Shown: positions 9,221 through 17,653 of the stretch, piece after piece | Position numbering within the stretch: position 1 is the stretch's first letter | Layout of the letters: each line of letters begins with the position of its first letter | Assembly: GCF_937871615.1 (NCBI RefSeq) | Contig: NZ_CALMPA010000023.1 | Location: forward strand, 1-64,000 | DNA length: 64,000 bases | Direction of reading: 5' to 3' | Origin: an uncultured Sphingomonas sp. | Lineage (GTDB): Bacteria > Pseudomonadota > Alphaproteobacteria > Sphingomonadales > Sphingomonadaceae | Made by a program: the position numbers and the translations under genes | Notes under the pieces: model-generated | Told to the model about the DNA's origin: nothing | Database searches by the model: none | The model's input: the letters and a program-made list of their open reading frames with translations, nothing else

Positions 9221-10064
9221 CGCCAATTATCAATACTCCCGAGAATGTTTTCCCGCGAAGCTCGGGATCGATCGTCACGTTGTGATTGGTGAAACGGGCC
9301 AGATCAGCCGCGACATCCGGCAATGGAGCATCGGCATATACCAGCCGGCCATGGCGCCAGCTTCCCACGTCCTCCTTGTGGACCGCGAGAATATTGCCAC
9401 CCGATCCATCATAGCGCCCGTTCAGCAATTGCCCGGCGGCCAATCGGGTTGGTTCAAGTCGGTCCGCATCGACCGCAACCTGCCCGGCGGCGACGGCAAC
9501 GGAGACGTTCCCGCCGCCGATCTTCACTGCGAACTCGGTGCCGATGTCGTGGATCTCATATCCGCCGGCCGCGATCGACAAGGTCCGCGCGGGATCGTGC
9601 CGGACCGAGAAATACCCTTCGCCGCGATCGAGCCGCAAGCGGTTCGATTTTCCTTCCAACGCGGTCAGTTGCGATCCGGGCGCGAGGTCGACCGCTACGC
9701 CGCCGGTGAGGACGATCCGCCGCGAACTGGCCGCGTCCGCGGCATAGACCTGATCGCGGTCCTGGCCGAGATAAGTCCCGGCGCCGACAGCCAGGAGCAG
9801 CCCTGCCGCCACGCCCGCGCACGCGCGAAGCCAGCGGCTTCGCCTTGACGCCATTGCGCCGGCATCCGGGGCCCGGAGGACCTCCCCATGCTCATCGATG
9901 GCGCGATCGAGAAGCGCCAGTTGATCCACGGCGCGGCGATGCCGCGGGTCGGCCTCCAGCCAGCCCATATAGGCATCCCAGTCCGGATCGTCCCCGGCGA
10001 GCGCGTGCTGCCACGCAATCGCCTGATCGAACGATTCGTCGTTTTCCTTCCCCGCCCCGTTCAT
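9123..10064 (-). CDS. FecR-family anti-sigma/sigma-regulator
   Basis: A 313-residue inner-membrane protein. The cytoplasmic N-terminus has the DUF4880-like segment (FDQAIAWQHAL, then YMGWLEADPRHRRAVDQL). One transmembrane helix follows (ACAGVAAGLLLAVGAGTYLG), then the periplasmic FecR domain with RIVLTGGVAVDLAPGSQL and the GYEIHDIGTEFAVKIG segment. It should relay receptor occupancy (6.8-9.2 kb) to the ECF sigma factor encoded just upstream. ATG 10064 starts at the family's usual N-terminus. A GTG at 10121, 4 bases from the sigma stop, is the alternative. Confidence 0.88.
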   Translation of the reverse strand: MNGAGKENDESFDQAIAWQHALAGDDPDWDAYMGWLEADPRHRRAVDQLALLDRAIDEHGEVLRAPDAGAMASRRSRWLRACAGVAAGLLLAVGAGTYLGQDRDQVYAADAASSRRIVLTGGVAVDLAPGSQLTALEGKSNRLRLDRGEGYFSVRHDPARTLSIAAGGYEIHDIGTEFAVKIGGGNVSVAVAAGQVAVDADRLEPTRLAAGQLLNGRYDGSGGNILAVHKEDVGSWRHGRLVYADAPLPDVAADLARFTNHNVTIDPELRGKTFSGVLIIGDGSRAFQNLAEILGAGISEQGREVHLSGVHHR

Positions 10065-10124
10065 CACGCTTGACCAGTTTCCAGATCCATATGTTGCAAA
10101 GGACGTCGCGCGACGTCCCACACC

Positions 10125-10667
10125 TCAGTCGAGCAGGATACGGCGCAGGTGTTTCATCGCCACCGACATATGCTTCTCGACGGCGCTGATGGAAATCGAC
10201 AAATCGCGCGCGACTTCCGCATGACTCATTCCTCGCAGTTTGTGCAGCTCAAACGCGCGGCGGGCACGCTCCGGAAGGGTCGCGATCGCCGCCCTGACCA
10301 CCTGACCTTCCTCGCGCGCGATCAGAGCCTCCTCGGGCGTCGGTGCGGGATCGGCCCGGTCGATGAGTCCTGCGTCGTCGCCGTGCCGCTCATCGGACCA
10401 TCGACGATCGCGCCGCATCCGGCGTTGCTGTGCACGCAACCGATCGACGATCAGATTGTGCGCCATGCGATAGAGGTACGACCTGCCGTCACCCACCGGC
10501 CCCGCATGGGCGCGCGCCCTGATCCAGAGCTCCTGCAGGAGGTCATCGGCCTCGGCCCGGTCGCCGGTCCGCGCCGTAAGGAAACGGAGCACCTCACGGC
10601 GATGCACGCCATAGAGGGTCTCAAGCGTCGGGTTGGGCGGAACGGACCTGACTGCTTCAGCAGACAC
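10125..10667 (-). CDS. FecI-type ECF sigma factor
   Basis: An ECF sigma-70 protein. Region 2 carries VLRFLTARTGDRAEADDLLQ and YLYRMAHNLIVDRLR. Region 4 carries LPERARRAFELHKLRGMSHAEVA followed by the helix-turn-helix ISISAVEKHMSVAMKHLRR. The FecI class is indicated by the fecR and STN-receptor genes directly downstream. No ATG lies near the family's normal start. GTG 10667 gives a typical 180 residues, while a TTG at 10787 would add 40 residues of poor similarity. It probably directs transcription of the receptor gene in response to an external ligand. Confidence 0.85.
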   Translation of the reverse strand: MSAEAVRSVPPNPTLETLYGVHRREVLRFLTARTGDRAEADDLLQELWIRARAHAGPVGDGRSYLYRMAHNLIVDRLRAQQRRMRRDRRWSDERHGDDAGLIDRADPAPTPEEALIAREEGQVVRAAIATLPERARRAFELHKLRGMSHAEVARDLSISISAVEKHMSVAMKHLRRILLD

Positions 10668-10870
10668 GGGGAGTTTCGCCCGGTCCCCGTCCACGATAGC
10701 GCCCCGCGCTGCACGGGTGCCGACAAATCCGTCTCGACCGGCGGATCTCGTTGGAGAATCCCATTCCAAAATCAACCTCGCCGGCAAAACCCCGACAAAC
10801 GAAATTGTCCGGCCCGGATTTTAGGCACGCTGTCCGATCGAGACAACATTCGCCATGCGTTTCCACGGCA

Positions 10871-10890
10871 ACATTGGGATTTCTCAATCT
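10871..10890. promoter_or_regulatory. Recurrent 20-bp operator, copy before PAP2 gene
   Basis: ACATTGGGATTTCTCAATCT lies in the divergent gap between the sigma-factor gene and the PAP2 gene, 43 bases before the PAP2 ATG. Half-sites ACATTG and CAATCT match the window-wide consensus in 11 of 12 positions. Confidence 0.6.
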
Positions 10891-10932
10891 TCGCGCCACT
10901 TTCCCTCCACTGACGGGAATTATTCAGGCTCC

Positions 10933-11652
10933 ATGGCAACGATCTGGTCAGTTCCGCGAATCCGGCGACTTGCGCGCGCACGACCGGATATCGTCCTGTC
11001 GGCCACGGTCGCTTTCACCGTACTCGCCGCGCTGCTCGTCACCTGGCTCGGATCGGAGATACTCGAAGGCGAAACGCATGCCTTCGACCGCGCCGCGCTC
11101 CTGTGGATCAGACACAATCTCGGCGCCGTGCCGGGACTGAGGCCGCTGATGCTCGATCTCACGGCGCTCGGCGACACCACGACGCTGATCCTCGTCGTCC
11201 TGGCGGTCATGGGATATCTTTTCGCCTCGGGTCGCGCCGCGCAGGCAATCCGCCTCGCGGTCATGATCGCGCTCGGCACCTCGCTTTCATTCATCATCAA
11301 GCCATTGTTCGGAAGGACGAGGCCGGATGTCGTGGCCCATTGGGCGCCGTTCAGCGACGCCAGCTTCCCGAGCGGTCATGCCGCGAACTCCGCGATCGTT
11401 TATCTGTCGCTCGCCGCGTTCGCAGCCGCCCATGTCTCGCGCGCTGGGAGCCGCTTTTATCTGATGGCGCTGGCGTTCATGATCGCTGTGCTGATCGGCC
11501 TGTCCCGGCTCTATCTCGGAGTCCATTGGCCGACCGACGTCTTTGCCGGATGGCTGATCGGCGCGGCCTGGGCGCTCGTGGTGGCGTTCACTGATCGCAG
11601 GATACGTGTCACGATCCGTCGGGCGAGGCGAAAGCGCCGCACGGGATCATGA
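10933..11652 (+). CDS. PAP2-family membrane phosphatase
   Basis: A 239-residue integral membrane protein with about six helices. It carries the three-part PAP2 active site: KPLFGRTRPD, then SFPSGHAANS, then SRLYLGVHWPTD. Such enzymes hydrolyse phosphatidic acid, undecaprenyl pyrophosphate or related lipid phosphates on the periplasmic face; the substrate cannot be chosen here. ATG 10933 is preferred to an upstream start at 10855, whose extension would run across the operator at 10871. Its 3' end overlaps the convergent membrane-protein gene by 6 bases. Confidence 0.87.
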   Translation: MATIWSVPRIRRLARARPDIVLSATVAFTVLAALLVTWLGSEILEGETHAFDRAALLWIRHNLGAVPGLRPLMLDLTALGDTTTLILVVLAVMGYLFASGRAAQAIRLAVMIALGTSLSFIIKPLFGRTRPDVVAHWAPFSDASFPSGHAANSAIVYLSLAAFAAAHVSRAGSRFYLMALAFMIAVLIGLSRLYLGVHWPTDVFAGWLIGAAWALVVAFTDRRIRVTIRRARRKRRTGS

Positions 11653-12093
11653 CCGCCGCAAGCGCCGGCCACGCCGATAATGCAGGACGAAGACCGGCAA
11701 TGCGGCAAGCCCGAGCATCCAATGGACAAGGCTCGCTCCGGCGCGCGTTTTCTCGTCTCCCACATAGTAGAGGCAATAGCCGGTAAGGATCAGCACGATG
11801 ATCAGACCACCGAGCAGCGCCCCGAGCCAGCGTTGGCTGCGGTAGGTCCAGCCGCGCCAGATATGGACCACCAGCAGGCTGCCCGACCCGAGCAGCGCGA
11901 CAATCATCGCCGCGCCGTGGATGCGCATCATCCATGGCTCGAAGGGGCTGGTTTCCGGGCCGAACTCACCCTTCACCTGCCCGAAATAATGCAGCCACAG
12001 CCATGCGGCCCCGGTCACCCACAGGAGACCGCCGCTCCAGCACAAGGAATGGATCTGCCAGCGCGCCAGCTTCGCTGTCTTGAGATGGATCAT
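11647..12093 (-). CDS. Four-helix membrane protein, possible b-type cytochrome
   Basis: A 148-residue protein with four predicted transmembrane helices. Histidines sit in or near them: HSLCWSGG at the start of helix 1, RIHGAAM and LLVVHIW around helix 2, and LVHWMLGL and VFVLHYR around helix 4. Paired helix-borne His residues suggest heme b ligation, as in cytochrome b561 or PepSY-type reductases. The start codon overlaps the apbE stop as TGATG, so it is translationally coupled as the last gene of the flavin operon. It may feed electrons to the FMN-binding protein encoded two genes upstream. The heme assignment is inference. Confidence 0.68.
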   Translation of the reverse strand: MIHLKTAKLARWQIHSLCWSGGLLWVTGAAWLWLHYFGQVKGEFGPETSPFEPWMMRIHGAAMIVALLGSGSLLVVHIWRGWTYRSQRWLGALLGGLIIVLILTGYCLYYVGDEKTRAGASLVHWMLGLAALPVFVLHYRRGRRLRRS

Positions 12094-12932
12094 CAGGCGG
12101 CACACCTGCGCGATGGGCAAGCGATCACCTCGGCGCCAAACCGGCTTGCCAGCATCGCGCCGCGAACAGGGTCGGCGAGCACAACCTTGGTAAGCGCGTC
12201 GGCGACCACGCACCGATCGGCGACGATCGATACTGCTTCGCCAACGTCGATCGGGCGGCGATCGCGCCCGATATAGGGACTGATCGCGCCATCGTGCCCT
12301 GATCGAACCAGATCCGCGTCTCCCGAACTCGCCAGTGCTGCGTCGGCTATTTCCACGCTGAAGGCTATGCTCCCGTCCGCTTCCCTTAGGTGGATCGTCT
12401 CGGCACGGTCTCCGAGCACGCGCAGATCGCCGCCGGCATTGACAATCGCGCTGGTCACGCCCGCGTCCGCCAGAACACGCACGGCCCGATCAACCGCATA
12501 TCCCTTCGCAATGCCTCCCAGGTCGATGAGGAGCGGCGCGTCGCACCGGACATGGCCGGTATCGACGATCACGATATCACGGCCTGTTCCCCGGCCTGGA
12601 TGTGCTTCGACTCCGACAGGCCGCGGAAGGAAATGATGTTCCACAAGTTCAACGCCGATCGTCACGTCGAACAGGCCGTCACTCAGCACGAACATTTCGC
12701 CCGCCAGCGCAAGGACTTCCACCGTTGCCGGATCGACTGCGACCGTCTCTCCAGGCGGAGATCGTCGAAGCGCGGCAAGATCGCTGCCTTCATCGTGGAA
12801 GGACATGAGCGCATGCAGGCGGCCAATCTCGGCATAGGCTGCCTCGATCGCGCGCTCGGTCCCTGCCGGCGCGGCGATCTCGACGAATGTGCCGAGCAAC
12901 GGCCTGCAACGCCGTATCCCAGCCTCATCCAT
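12093..12932 (-). CDS. apbE: ApbE-type FAD:protein FMN transferase
   Basis: 279 residues of the ApbE family, which transfers FMN from FAD to a Thr in target proteins. Family motifs are visible: PLLGTFVEI near the N-terminus, MSFHDEGSDLAAL, the DLGGIAKGYAVDRA signature and VNAGGDLRVLG, then a C-terminal DALTKV segment. There is no lipoprotein signal, so it may work in the cytoplasm or need a partner for export. ATG 12932 overlaps the end of the FMN-binding gene by 8 bases (ATGGATGA). Its obvious substrate is that neighbour, which carries an SGAT flavinylation motif. Confidence 0.9.
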   Translation of the reverse strand: MDEAGIRRCRPLLGTFVEIAAPAGTERAIEAAYAEIGRLHALMSFHDEGSDLAALRRSPPGETVAVDPATVEVLALAGEMFVLSDGLFDVTIGVELVEHHFLPRPVGVEAHPGRGTGRDIVIVDTGHVRCDAPLLIDLGGIAKGYAVDRAVRVLADAGVTSAIVNAGGDLRVLGDRAETIHLREADGSIAFSVEIADAALASSGDADLVRSGHDGAISPYIGRDRRPIDVGEAVSIVADRCVVADALTKVVLADPVRGAMLASRFGAEVIACPSRRCAA

Positions 12933-13446
12933 GCGCCAGCACGATTGCATAGGTGGCGAGCACACGCCGCACGCCATCCGTGATGTGCTTGGATGACAAG
13001 GTGGCGCCAGAAATGTTCTTTATATCGGTCCCGAGCTTCAGCGATTGCCCCGCCTTCTTGCCGACAAACTGTTGCCGCCAGCGGGGGTCGCGGACCTGAT
13101 TGCCGTAGCTCTCCCGATAGTCGAGGATCTCGATCCCGCGAACCGCTCCGTCGGCAGACAGGGCAACGGCGTAGGTGATGAATTCATGCTTGCCGACGAC
13201 CTCGTCGGCAATGAACCAGCCCCCGTCGGCCGCACGCCAGGATTTCAGCGATTTCGAGAGCGGACTTTCCCCCGACGCCTTGCGAATGGCGGCGACCTGT
13301 TGCGCCGTCAGTTCGTGAAACGCCGAGGTGAGTTGTTCACCGGGGAACATCGCCGCCTGCGCCTGCTGAACGGACATATAGGTCACCGCCCATCCCGGCG
13401 ACGAGATCGCGGCCGGAACGAGCGCCATGAGCGCAATGCGACGCAT
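12925..13446 (-). CDS. Exported FMN-binding domain protein, ApbE substrate
   Basis: 173 residues with a signal peptide (MRRIALMALVPAAISSPGWA). A C-terminal FMN_bind domain contains GIEILDYRESYGNQV and the motif NISGATLSS, where the Thr is the expected site of covalent FMN attachment. This is the domain used in RnfG/NqrC subunits and in extracytoplasmic flavin reductases. The gene is coupled to the barrel gene before it (TGATG) and to apbE after it. The operon order of barrel, flavoprotein, flavinylating enzyme and membrane helices suggests electron transfer across the envelope, for example for metal reduction. Confidence 0.87.
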   Translation of the reverse strand: MRRIALMALVPAAISSPGWAVTYMSVQQAQAAMFPGEQLTSAFHELTAQQVAAIRKASGESPLSKSLKSWRAADGGWFIADEVVGKHEFITYAVALSADGAVRGIEILDYRESYGNQVRDPRWRQQFVGKKAGQSLKLGTDIKNISGATLSSKHITDGVRRVLATYAIVLAHG

Positions 13447-14369
13447 CAGAAACTCCGACCTACGATCAGCCGGATCCCGTCCCACGTCGTGTGCTCGTTT
13501 CCGTAGAGACGGCCGTGATAGATCTGCGCCCGTTGATCGTCCGTGAAGCCGGTCGCGCCCAATTGACGCAGCACCGCGAGCGTGGCGAACCAGTGCTCGC
13601 CGCCGTAATGGATATTCGGCCCTAGGAAGAAGGCGGTGTGCTGCTGATCGCTTCCGGCAATTGACCAGTTGGCGAATTCGTTGTGATTGCGGAATTCAAG
13701 CCCGACCGCGAAGTTGCGCCGGAACCGATAGGAGACGCCGACATCTTCCTCGAGATAGGTCGCCTTGGTGCCAGCGAAGCTAGGAGGCGCGGACGAGGCG
13801 ATCGCGCCCAGATTGGTGCCGCGCTCCTTGTCGAATTCGATCCAGCCGTTCGCTGCGACGATCAGACGATCATCGAGGAAATTCTTCTGGACGATCGCCC
13901 GCAGCTCAAGGCCGCTTTCGCGCGGGCCGATCGAAGGCTCGATATAGAAAGCGAGGCCGACGGGCTTTGTATACGGACTCATCACGCGCCATAGCAGTTC
14001 GGCCGAAACGCCATCGAAATGGGCGCTTGCCTGCCGCTTGTAGGGGTTGTGATCGGGCGAGATATCGAGCCCTTCCGTCAGGTGATCGACGCTGTTGTTG
14101 TGCGCAGCGATATACGCCGCGTTGACATAGACCGATAATTGAAGGTCGTCCGTCAAGCCGTGTTCGATCTCGCTCCGTGTATAGATGCCGTGATAATAGC
14201 CGTGCGCCTGCCCCTCCCGGTCGGTCACCCACTGCTCCACCTCGGTCTTCCCTTTGGGAGCCGTATCAGTGGTGTAAACATACCCGAACATCGCTTCCGA
14301 AGCGCTGGCCTGCGGGCTCCACGCCAGCACCGTCGCCGCGACAACTGCCGCGCCCAAACGCCGTTTCAT
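13446..14369 (-). CDS. Outer-membrane beta-barrel of DUF6662 type
   Basis: 307 residues with a signal peptide ending near ASA. Alternating beta-strands follow and the C-terminal aromatic residue (IRLIVGRSF) is typical of outer-membrane barrels. The N-terminal mature segment (EAMFGYVYTTDTAPKGKTEVEQWVTDREG) resembles the DUF6662/transporter-like barrels. An AAAGGGG stretch precedes ATG 14369. It is the first gene of the four-gene flavin operon and shares its upstream gap, with the recurrent operator at 14565, with the divergent TBDR. A passage or docking site for substrates of the flavoprotein is possible but speculative. Confidence 0.72.
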   Translation of the reverse strand: MKRRLGAAVVAATVLAWSPQASASEAMFGYVYTTDTAPKGKTEVEQWVTDREGQAHGYYHGIYTRSEIEHGLTDDLQLSVYVNAAYIAAHNNSVDHLTEGLDISPDHNPYKRQASAHFDGVSAELLWRVMSPYTKPVGLAFYIEPSIGPRESGLELRAIVQKNFLDDRLIVAANGWIEFDKERGTNLGAIASSAPPSFAGTKATYLEEDVGVSYRFRRNFAVGLEFRNHNEFANWSIAGSDQQHTAFFLGPNIHYGGEHWFATLAVLRQLGATGFTDDQRAQIYHGRLYGNEHTTWDGIRLIVGRSF

Positions 14370-14564
14370 GCTTGCCCCTTTGATTGCTATTGCGAGTTAT
14401 TCGCCTAATTGTGCGGCAATTGGCGTGCAAGATCGCGGTGTTCAGATTCAGACGCCGCGCAATAGAACCGCCAAGCCAGAATCTGGGGAAGCTGGTCGAA
14501 TAAATCGCATATTTATAAATGGATATGACGAAAAGCACTTGCACCAAAATGCTCTCGTTAAGGA

Positions 14565-14584
14565 ATATTGTATTTTCTCAATCT
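14565..14584 (-). promoter_or_regulatory. Recurrent 20-bp operator in the divergent barrel/TBDR gap
   Basis: On the minus strand this reads AGATTGAGAAAATACAATAT, which matches ACATTGGGAAAATACAATGT at 17 of 20 positions. It stands 85 bases before the TBDR ATG at 14670 and could also serve the flavin operon on the other strand. I see no gene in the rest of the 300-base gap. Confidence 0.6.
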
Positions 14585-14669
14585 TCGTTCCGACCCACAA
14601 CCGCAATCGATCTGTCACAGACCTTTACTAGCGCGCCACCAGCCGATTACGGCAAAGGGGCGATATCCG

Positions 14670-16976
14670 ATGAAGTTTGCGTTCTCCGCGCGCCGACTGC
14701 TGGCGGCCACTGCTGTTGCACAGTTCCTGACGATCGCCTCCCCCGCGCTCGCGGCGCCGGGTGAAGAGCCGGCCGCCGATGGGGTCGCGGCCGACGCCGT
14801 GGGCGGGCAGGCGTCGAACGGCATCGCCGAGGGTTCGGACATCGTCGTCACCGGCACCAAGGCGAACGAGATCGCGCCCGTCACCGCCTCGCTCAAGACC
14901 ACGCAGCCGCAGTCGATCGTCTCGCGCTCCTTCATCGAGGATTCGCTGCCCGCGACCGCCGACTTCAACCAGATCGCGCTGATCGCGCCGAGCGTCTCCA
15001 ACTACGGCAACGCCAACGGCACGGGCCTCTCCGAGAGCAAGGCGCAGATCCGCGGCTTCCAGGACGGCGAATATAACGTCACCTACGATGGCGTGCCGTT
15101 CGGCGACACCAACGATCCGACGCACCATTCGAACACCTTCTTCCCCTCGAACACCGTGGAGACGCTGATCGTCGATCGCGGCCCCGGCAACGCCGCGACG
15201 CTGGGTCAGGCGACGTTCGGCGGGAACATGAACCTGTTCAGCCGCGCCACGCGCGAGGACGCCAGCTTCGAGGGCAAGGCGGCTTATGGCAGCTTCAACA
15301 CCTATCTGCTGCGCGGCGTCGCGCAGACCGGCGCGATCGACAAGCTTGGCGGCACGCAAGCCGTGTTCAGCACCCAGTGGATCAAGTCCGACGGCGCGCG
15401 AACCTACAGCCCGTTCCGCTCGTGGAACATCTTCGGCAAAGTGATGGTGCCGCTGGGCGACCGTGCGCGGCTGACGTTCCTCGGCACCTATAACGTCAAC
15501 CGCTTCAACCAGCCGGACAAGGACGGCGCGACGCAGGACCAGATCGCGAAATACGGCAAATATTACAGCCTGAACGACGATCCGAAGAGCCAGGGCTATT
15601 GGGGCTACAACCACACCCGCAAGACCACCGATTTCGAGATCATCAAGTTCGAGACCGATTTCGGCGAGCATTCCGGCTTCGAGAACCGAGCCTATACCTA
15701 CAGCTACGACAATGAGACGCTGAGCGGCAGCGACGCCACCGCCTACGGCCATGCCACGCCCGAGGTGAACACCGTGACGCTCACCCCCGGCTCCAAGACG
15801 ACGGCGCCGGGCGTGCCCGGCTACACCAAGACGAACAAATACCGGATGTACGGCGATATCGCCAAGGTCCACCTCGATTTCGGCTTCGGCACGCTGACGA
15901 CCGGCGCGTGGATCGAATGGTCCGACACCTATCGCCAGCAGCGCGACGTCGATCTGGTGACGATGCTGCCCAATTACGTCGAGAAGAAGGTGACCAATCC
16001 GGCCACCGGCGCGGCCACGCCGCAGGACATCAAATTCGACCAGAACAGCAACACCAACCATACCGAGGAATTCGTCGAGCTGGAGTTGCGGCCGATCCCG
16101 AACCTGAAGATTACGCCGGGCTTCAAGCATGTCGATTTTGGCCGCAGTATCGATGCGGCCTACAACCAGACGACGCGCTACGCCCAGCGGCTGAACAGCA
16201 ACTACAGCGCCAACCTGCCGTTCGCGACGATCAATTATGCGATCACCCCGGCGCTGGCGGTCTATGGGCAATATGCGCGCGGCTTCCTCGCGCCCGCGCT
16301 CAGTGTGCTCTATGTCAATATCCCCGGCCGCTCGACAGTGGAGCCGGAGAAGTCGACCAACTATCAGGCGGGCGTGGTCTATCATGGCGAGCGGCTGAGC
16401 ATCGACGCGGACGTGTACAAGATCGACTTCTCGAACAAGTTCGCATCGATGACGTCGCCCATCCCCGGCGTGGGCACCGTGTGGTTCAACCAGGGCTCGG
16501 TGCAATACAAGGGCATCGAGGGCCAGATCACCTACGCCTTTCCCGGCGGCCTCGCGGTGTTCGCCAACGGCTCGCGTAACTATGCGAAGACGCAAAACGA
16601 CGGCTTCATGGCGCTTCAGGTCGCCAATGCGCCGGAATGGACGGCGGCGGGCGGCGTGCTGTTCAAGCATGGCCCGATGGTCTTCTCGCTGATCGACAAA
16701 TGGACCGGGCGGCAGTGGTTCACTGATCCCAGCCAGATCGCCCCTAGCGACGCGAAGTCGCTCGGCAGCTACAATTTCTACCGCAGCAACGGCTACAATA
16801 GCGCAATCCTTTCCGCACGCTACGATCTGGGCAAGATCCGCTTCGGCGTGGAGGTGAACAACCTGTTCAATTCGCAGCGCGTCACCAATATCAACACCGG
16901 CAAGACGACCGCGTCCGATCAGTATTTCTATCAGGTCGGCCGCACGGTGACGGGCGATATCACGGTGAAGTTCTGA
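14670..16976 (+). CDS. TonB-dependent receptor coupled to an acid phosphatase gene
   Basis: 768 residues with a signal peptide (MKFAFSARRLLAATAVAQ to SPALA), a plug start at SDIVVTGTKANE and a barrel ending GDITVKF. ATG 14670 is chosen because it begins a clean signal peptide after a GGGG-containing ribosome binding site. Long Asn/Asp/Thr-rich loops are typical of sphingomonad receptors and do not reveal the ligand. The stop codon overlaps the next ATG (TGATG), so receptor and phosphatase are made together. That suggests uptake of, or processing linked to, a phosphorylated compound. Confidence 0.88.
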   Translation: MKFAFSARRLLAATAVAQFLTIASPALAAPGEEPAADGVAADAVGGQASNGIAEGSDIVVTGTKANEIAPVTASLKTTQPQSIVSRSFIEDSLPATADFNQIALIAPSVSNYGNANGTGLSESKAQIRGFQDGEYNVTYDGVPFGDTNDPTHHSNTFFPSNTVETLIVDRGPGNAATLGQATFGGNMNLFSRATREDASFEGKAAYGSFNTYLLRGVAQTGAIDKLGGTQAVFSTQWIKSDGARTYSPFRSWNIFGKVMVPLGDRARLTFLGTYNVNRFNQPDKDGATQDQIAKYGKYYSLNDDPKSQGYWGYNHTRKTTDFEIIKFETDFGEHSGFENRAYTYSYDNETLSGSDATAYGHATPEVNTVTLTPGSKTTAPGVPGYTKTNKYRMYGDIAKVHLDFGFGTLTTGAWIEWSDTYRQQRDVDLVTMLPNYVEKKVTNPATGAATPQDIKFDQNSNTNHTEEFVELELRPIPNLKITPGFKHVDFGRSIDAAYNQTTRYAQRLNSNYSANLPFATINYAITPALAVYGQYARGFLAPALSVLYVNIPGRSTVEPEKSTNYQAGVVYHGERLSIDADVYKIDFSNKFASMTSPIPGVGTVWFNQGSVQYKGIEGQITYAFPGGLAVFANGSRNYAKTQNDGFMALQVANAPEWTAAGGVLFKHGPMVFSLIDKWTGRQWFTDPSQIAPSDAKSLGSYNFYRSNGYNSAILSARYDLGKIRFGVEVNNLFNSQRVTNINTGKTTASDQYFYQVGRTVTGDITVKF

Positions 16977-17653
16977 TGCTGCCGCTCCTCGCGCTACTGC
17001 TCGCGGCCGGCGAGGCGAAGCCCGCGCCGCTGCTGACGCAGGCCGATCTCGATCCGGCGCTGGTGCTCCCGCCGCCGCCCGTGCAAGGCAGCGTGCAGGC
17101 GCGCGCGGAAATGGACGAACTGCACATGGTCGAGCGTGCGCGATCGGCGGCGGAGAAGGCCGATGCGGCGCTGGATGGCGAGACGAAGAACGCCACGATC
17201 TTCGCCGTCGCGATCGGCCCGGCGTTCGACCTGAACGCGCTTCCGGCGACCAAGCGGCTGATGAAGCTGGTGCGCGCCAGCGGCAAGGATGCGTCCGATC
17301 GCGGCAAGGATGAGTTCAGGCGCCATCGCCCATGGGATATCGACACGACGCTCCAGACCTGCACGCAGGGGCGCAGCGATCCCCTGTCGAGCTATCCCAG
17401 CGGGCACACCACCATGGCCTTTTCGATGGGCGCGGTGCTCGCGCGGCTGGTCCCGGCGAAGGCGCCCGCGATCATGGCGCGCGCCGCCCGCTACGGGCAG
17501 AGCCGCGTCGTCTGCCTCCAGCATTTCCGCAGCGATGTGACGGCCGGCGAGGCGCTGGGGATGCTGGTGGCGGAACGGCTGATGGCGAAGCCCGATTTCC
17601 GCGCCGCTTATGACGCTGCGGCGGCGGAGCTGGCGGTCGCCGGGATCAGGTGA
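16976..17653 (+). CDS. Class A non-specific acid phosphatase (PhoN-like), periplasmic
   Basis: 225 residues with a short hydrophobic signal (MLPLLALLLAAGEA). The PAP2/PhoN active-site triplet is present: KDEFRRHRPW, YPSGHTT and SRVVCLQHFRSDVTAG. Soluble class A acid phosphatases cleave phosphomonoesters in the periplasm. The gene is coupled to the upstream TBDR (TGATG) and overlaps the convergent PCMT gene by 8 bases. The pairing suggests that phosphate is removed from a ligand brought in by the receptor. Confidence 0.87.
   Translation: MLPLLALLLAAGEAKPAPLLTQADLDPALVLPPPPVQGSVQARAEMDELHMVERARSAAEKADAALDGETKNATIFAVAIGPAFDLNALPATKRLMKLVRASGKDASDRGKDEFRRHRPWDIDTTLQTCTQGRSDPLSSYPSGHTTMAFSMGAVLARLVPAKAPAIMARAARYGQSRVVCLQHFRSDVTAGEALGMLVAERLMAKPDFRAAYDAAAAELAVAGIR

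Noticed and set aside
14628-16670. A 680-codon open frame antisense to the 14.7-17.0 kb receptor
   Set aside because: It is a mirror frame of a high-GC gene: Arg/Gly/Val-rich, no family, and the sense frame is a clear TBDR. Similar antisense frames at 46934-48586, 40660-42024, 42040-43470 and 53768-55120 were dropped for the same reason.
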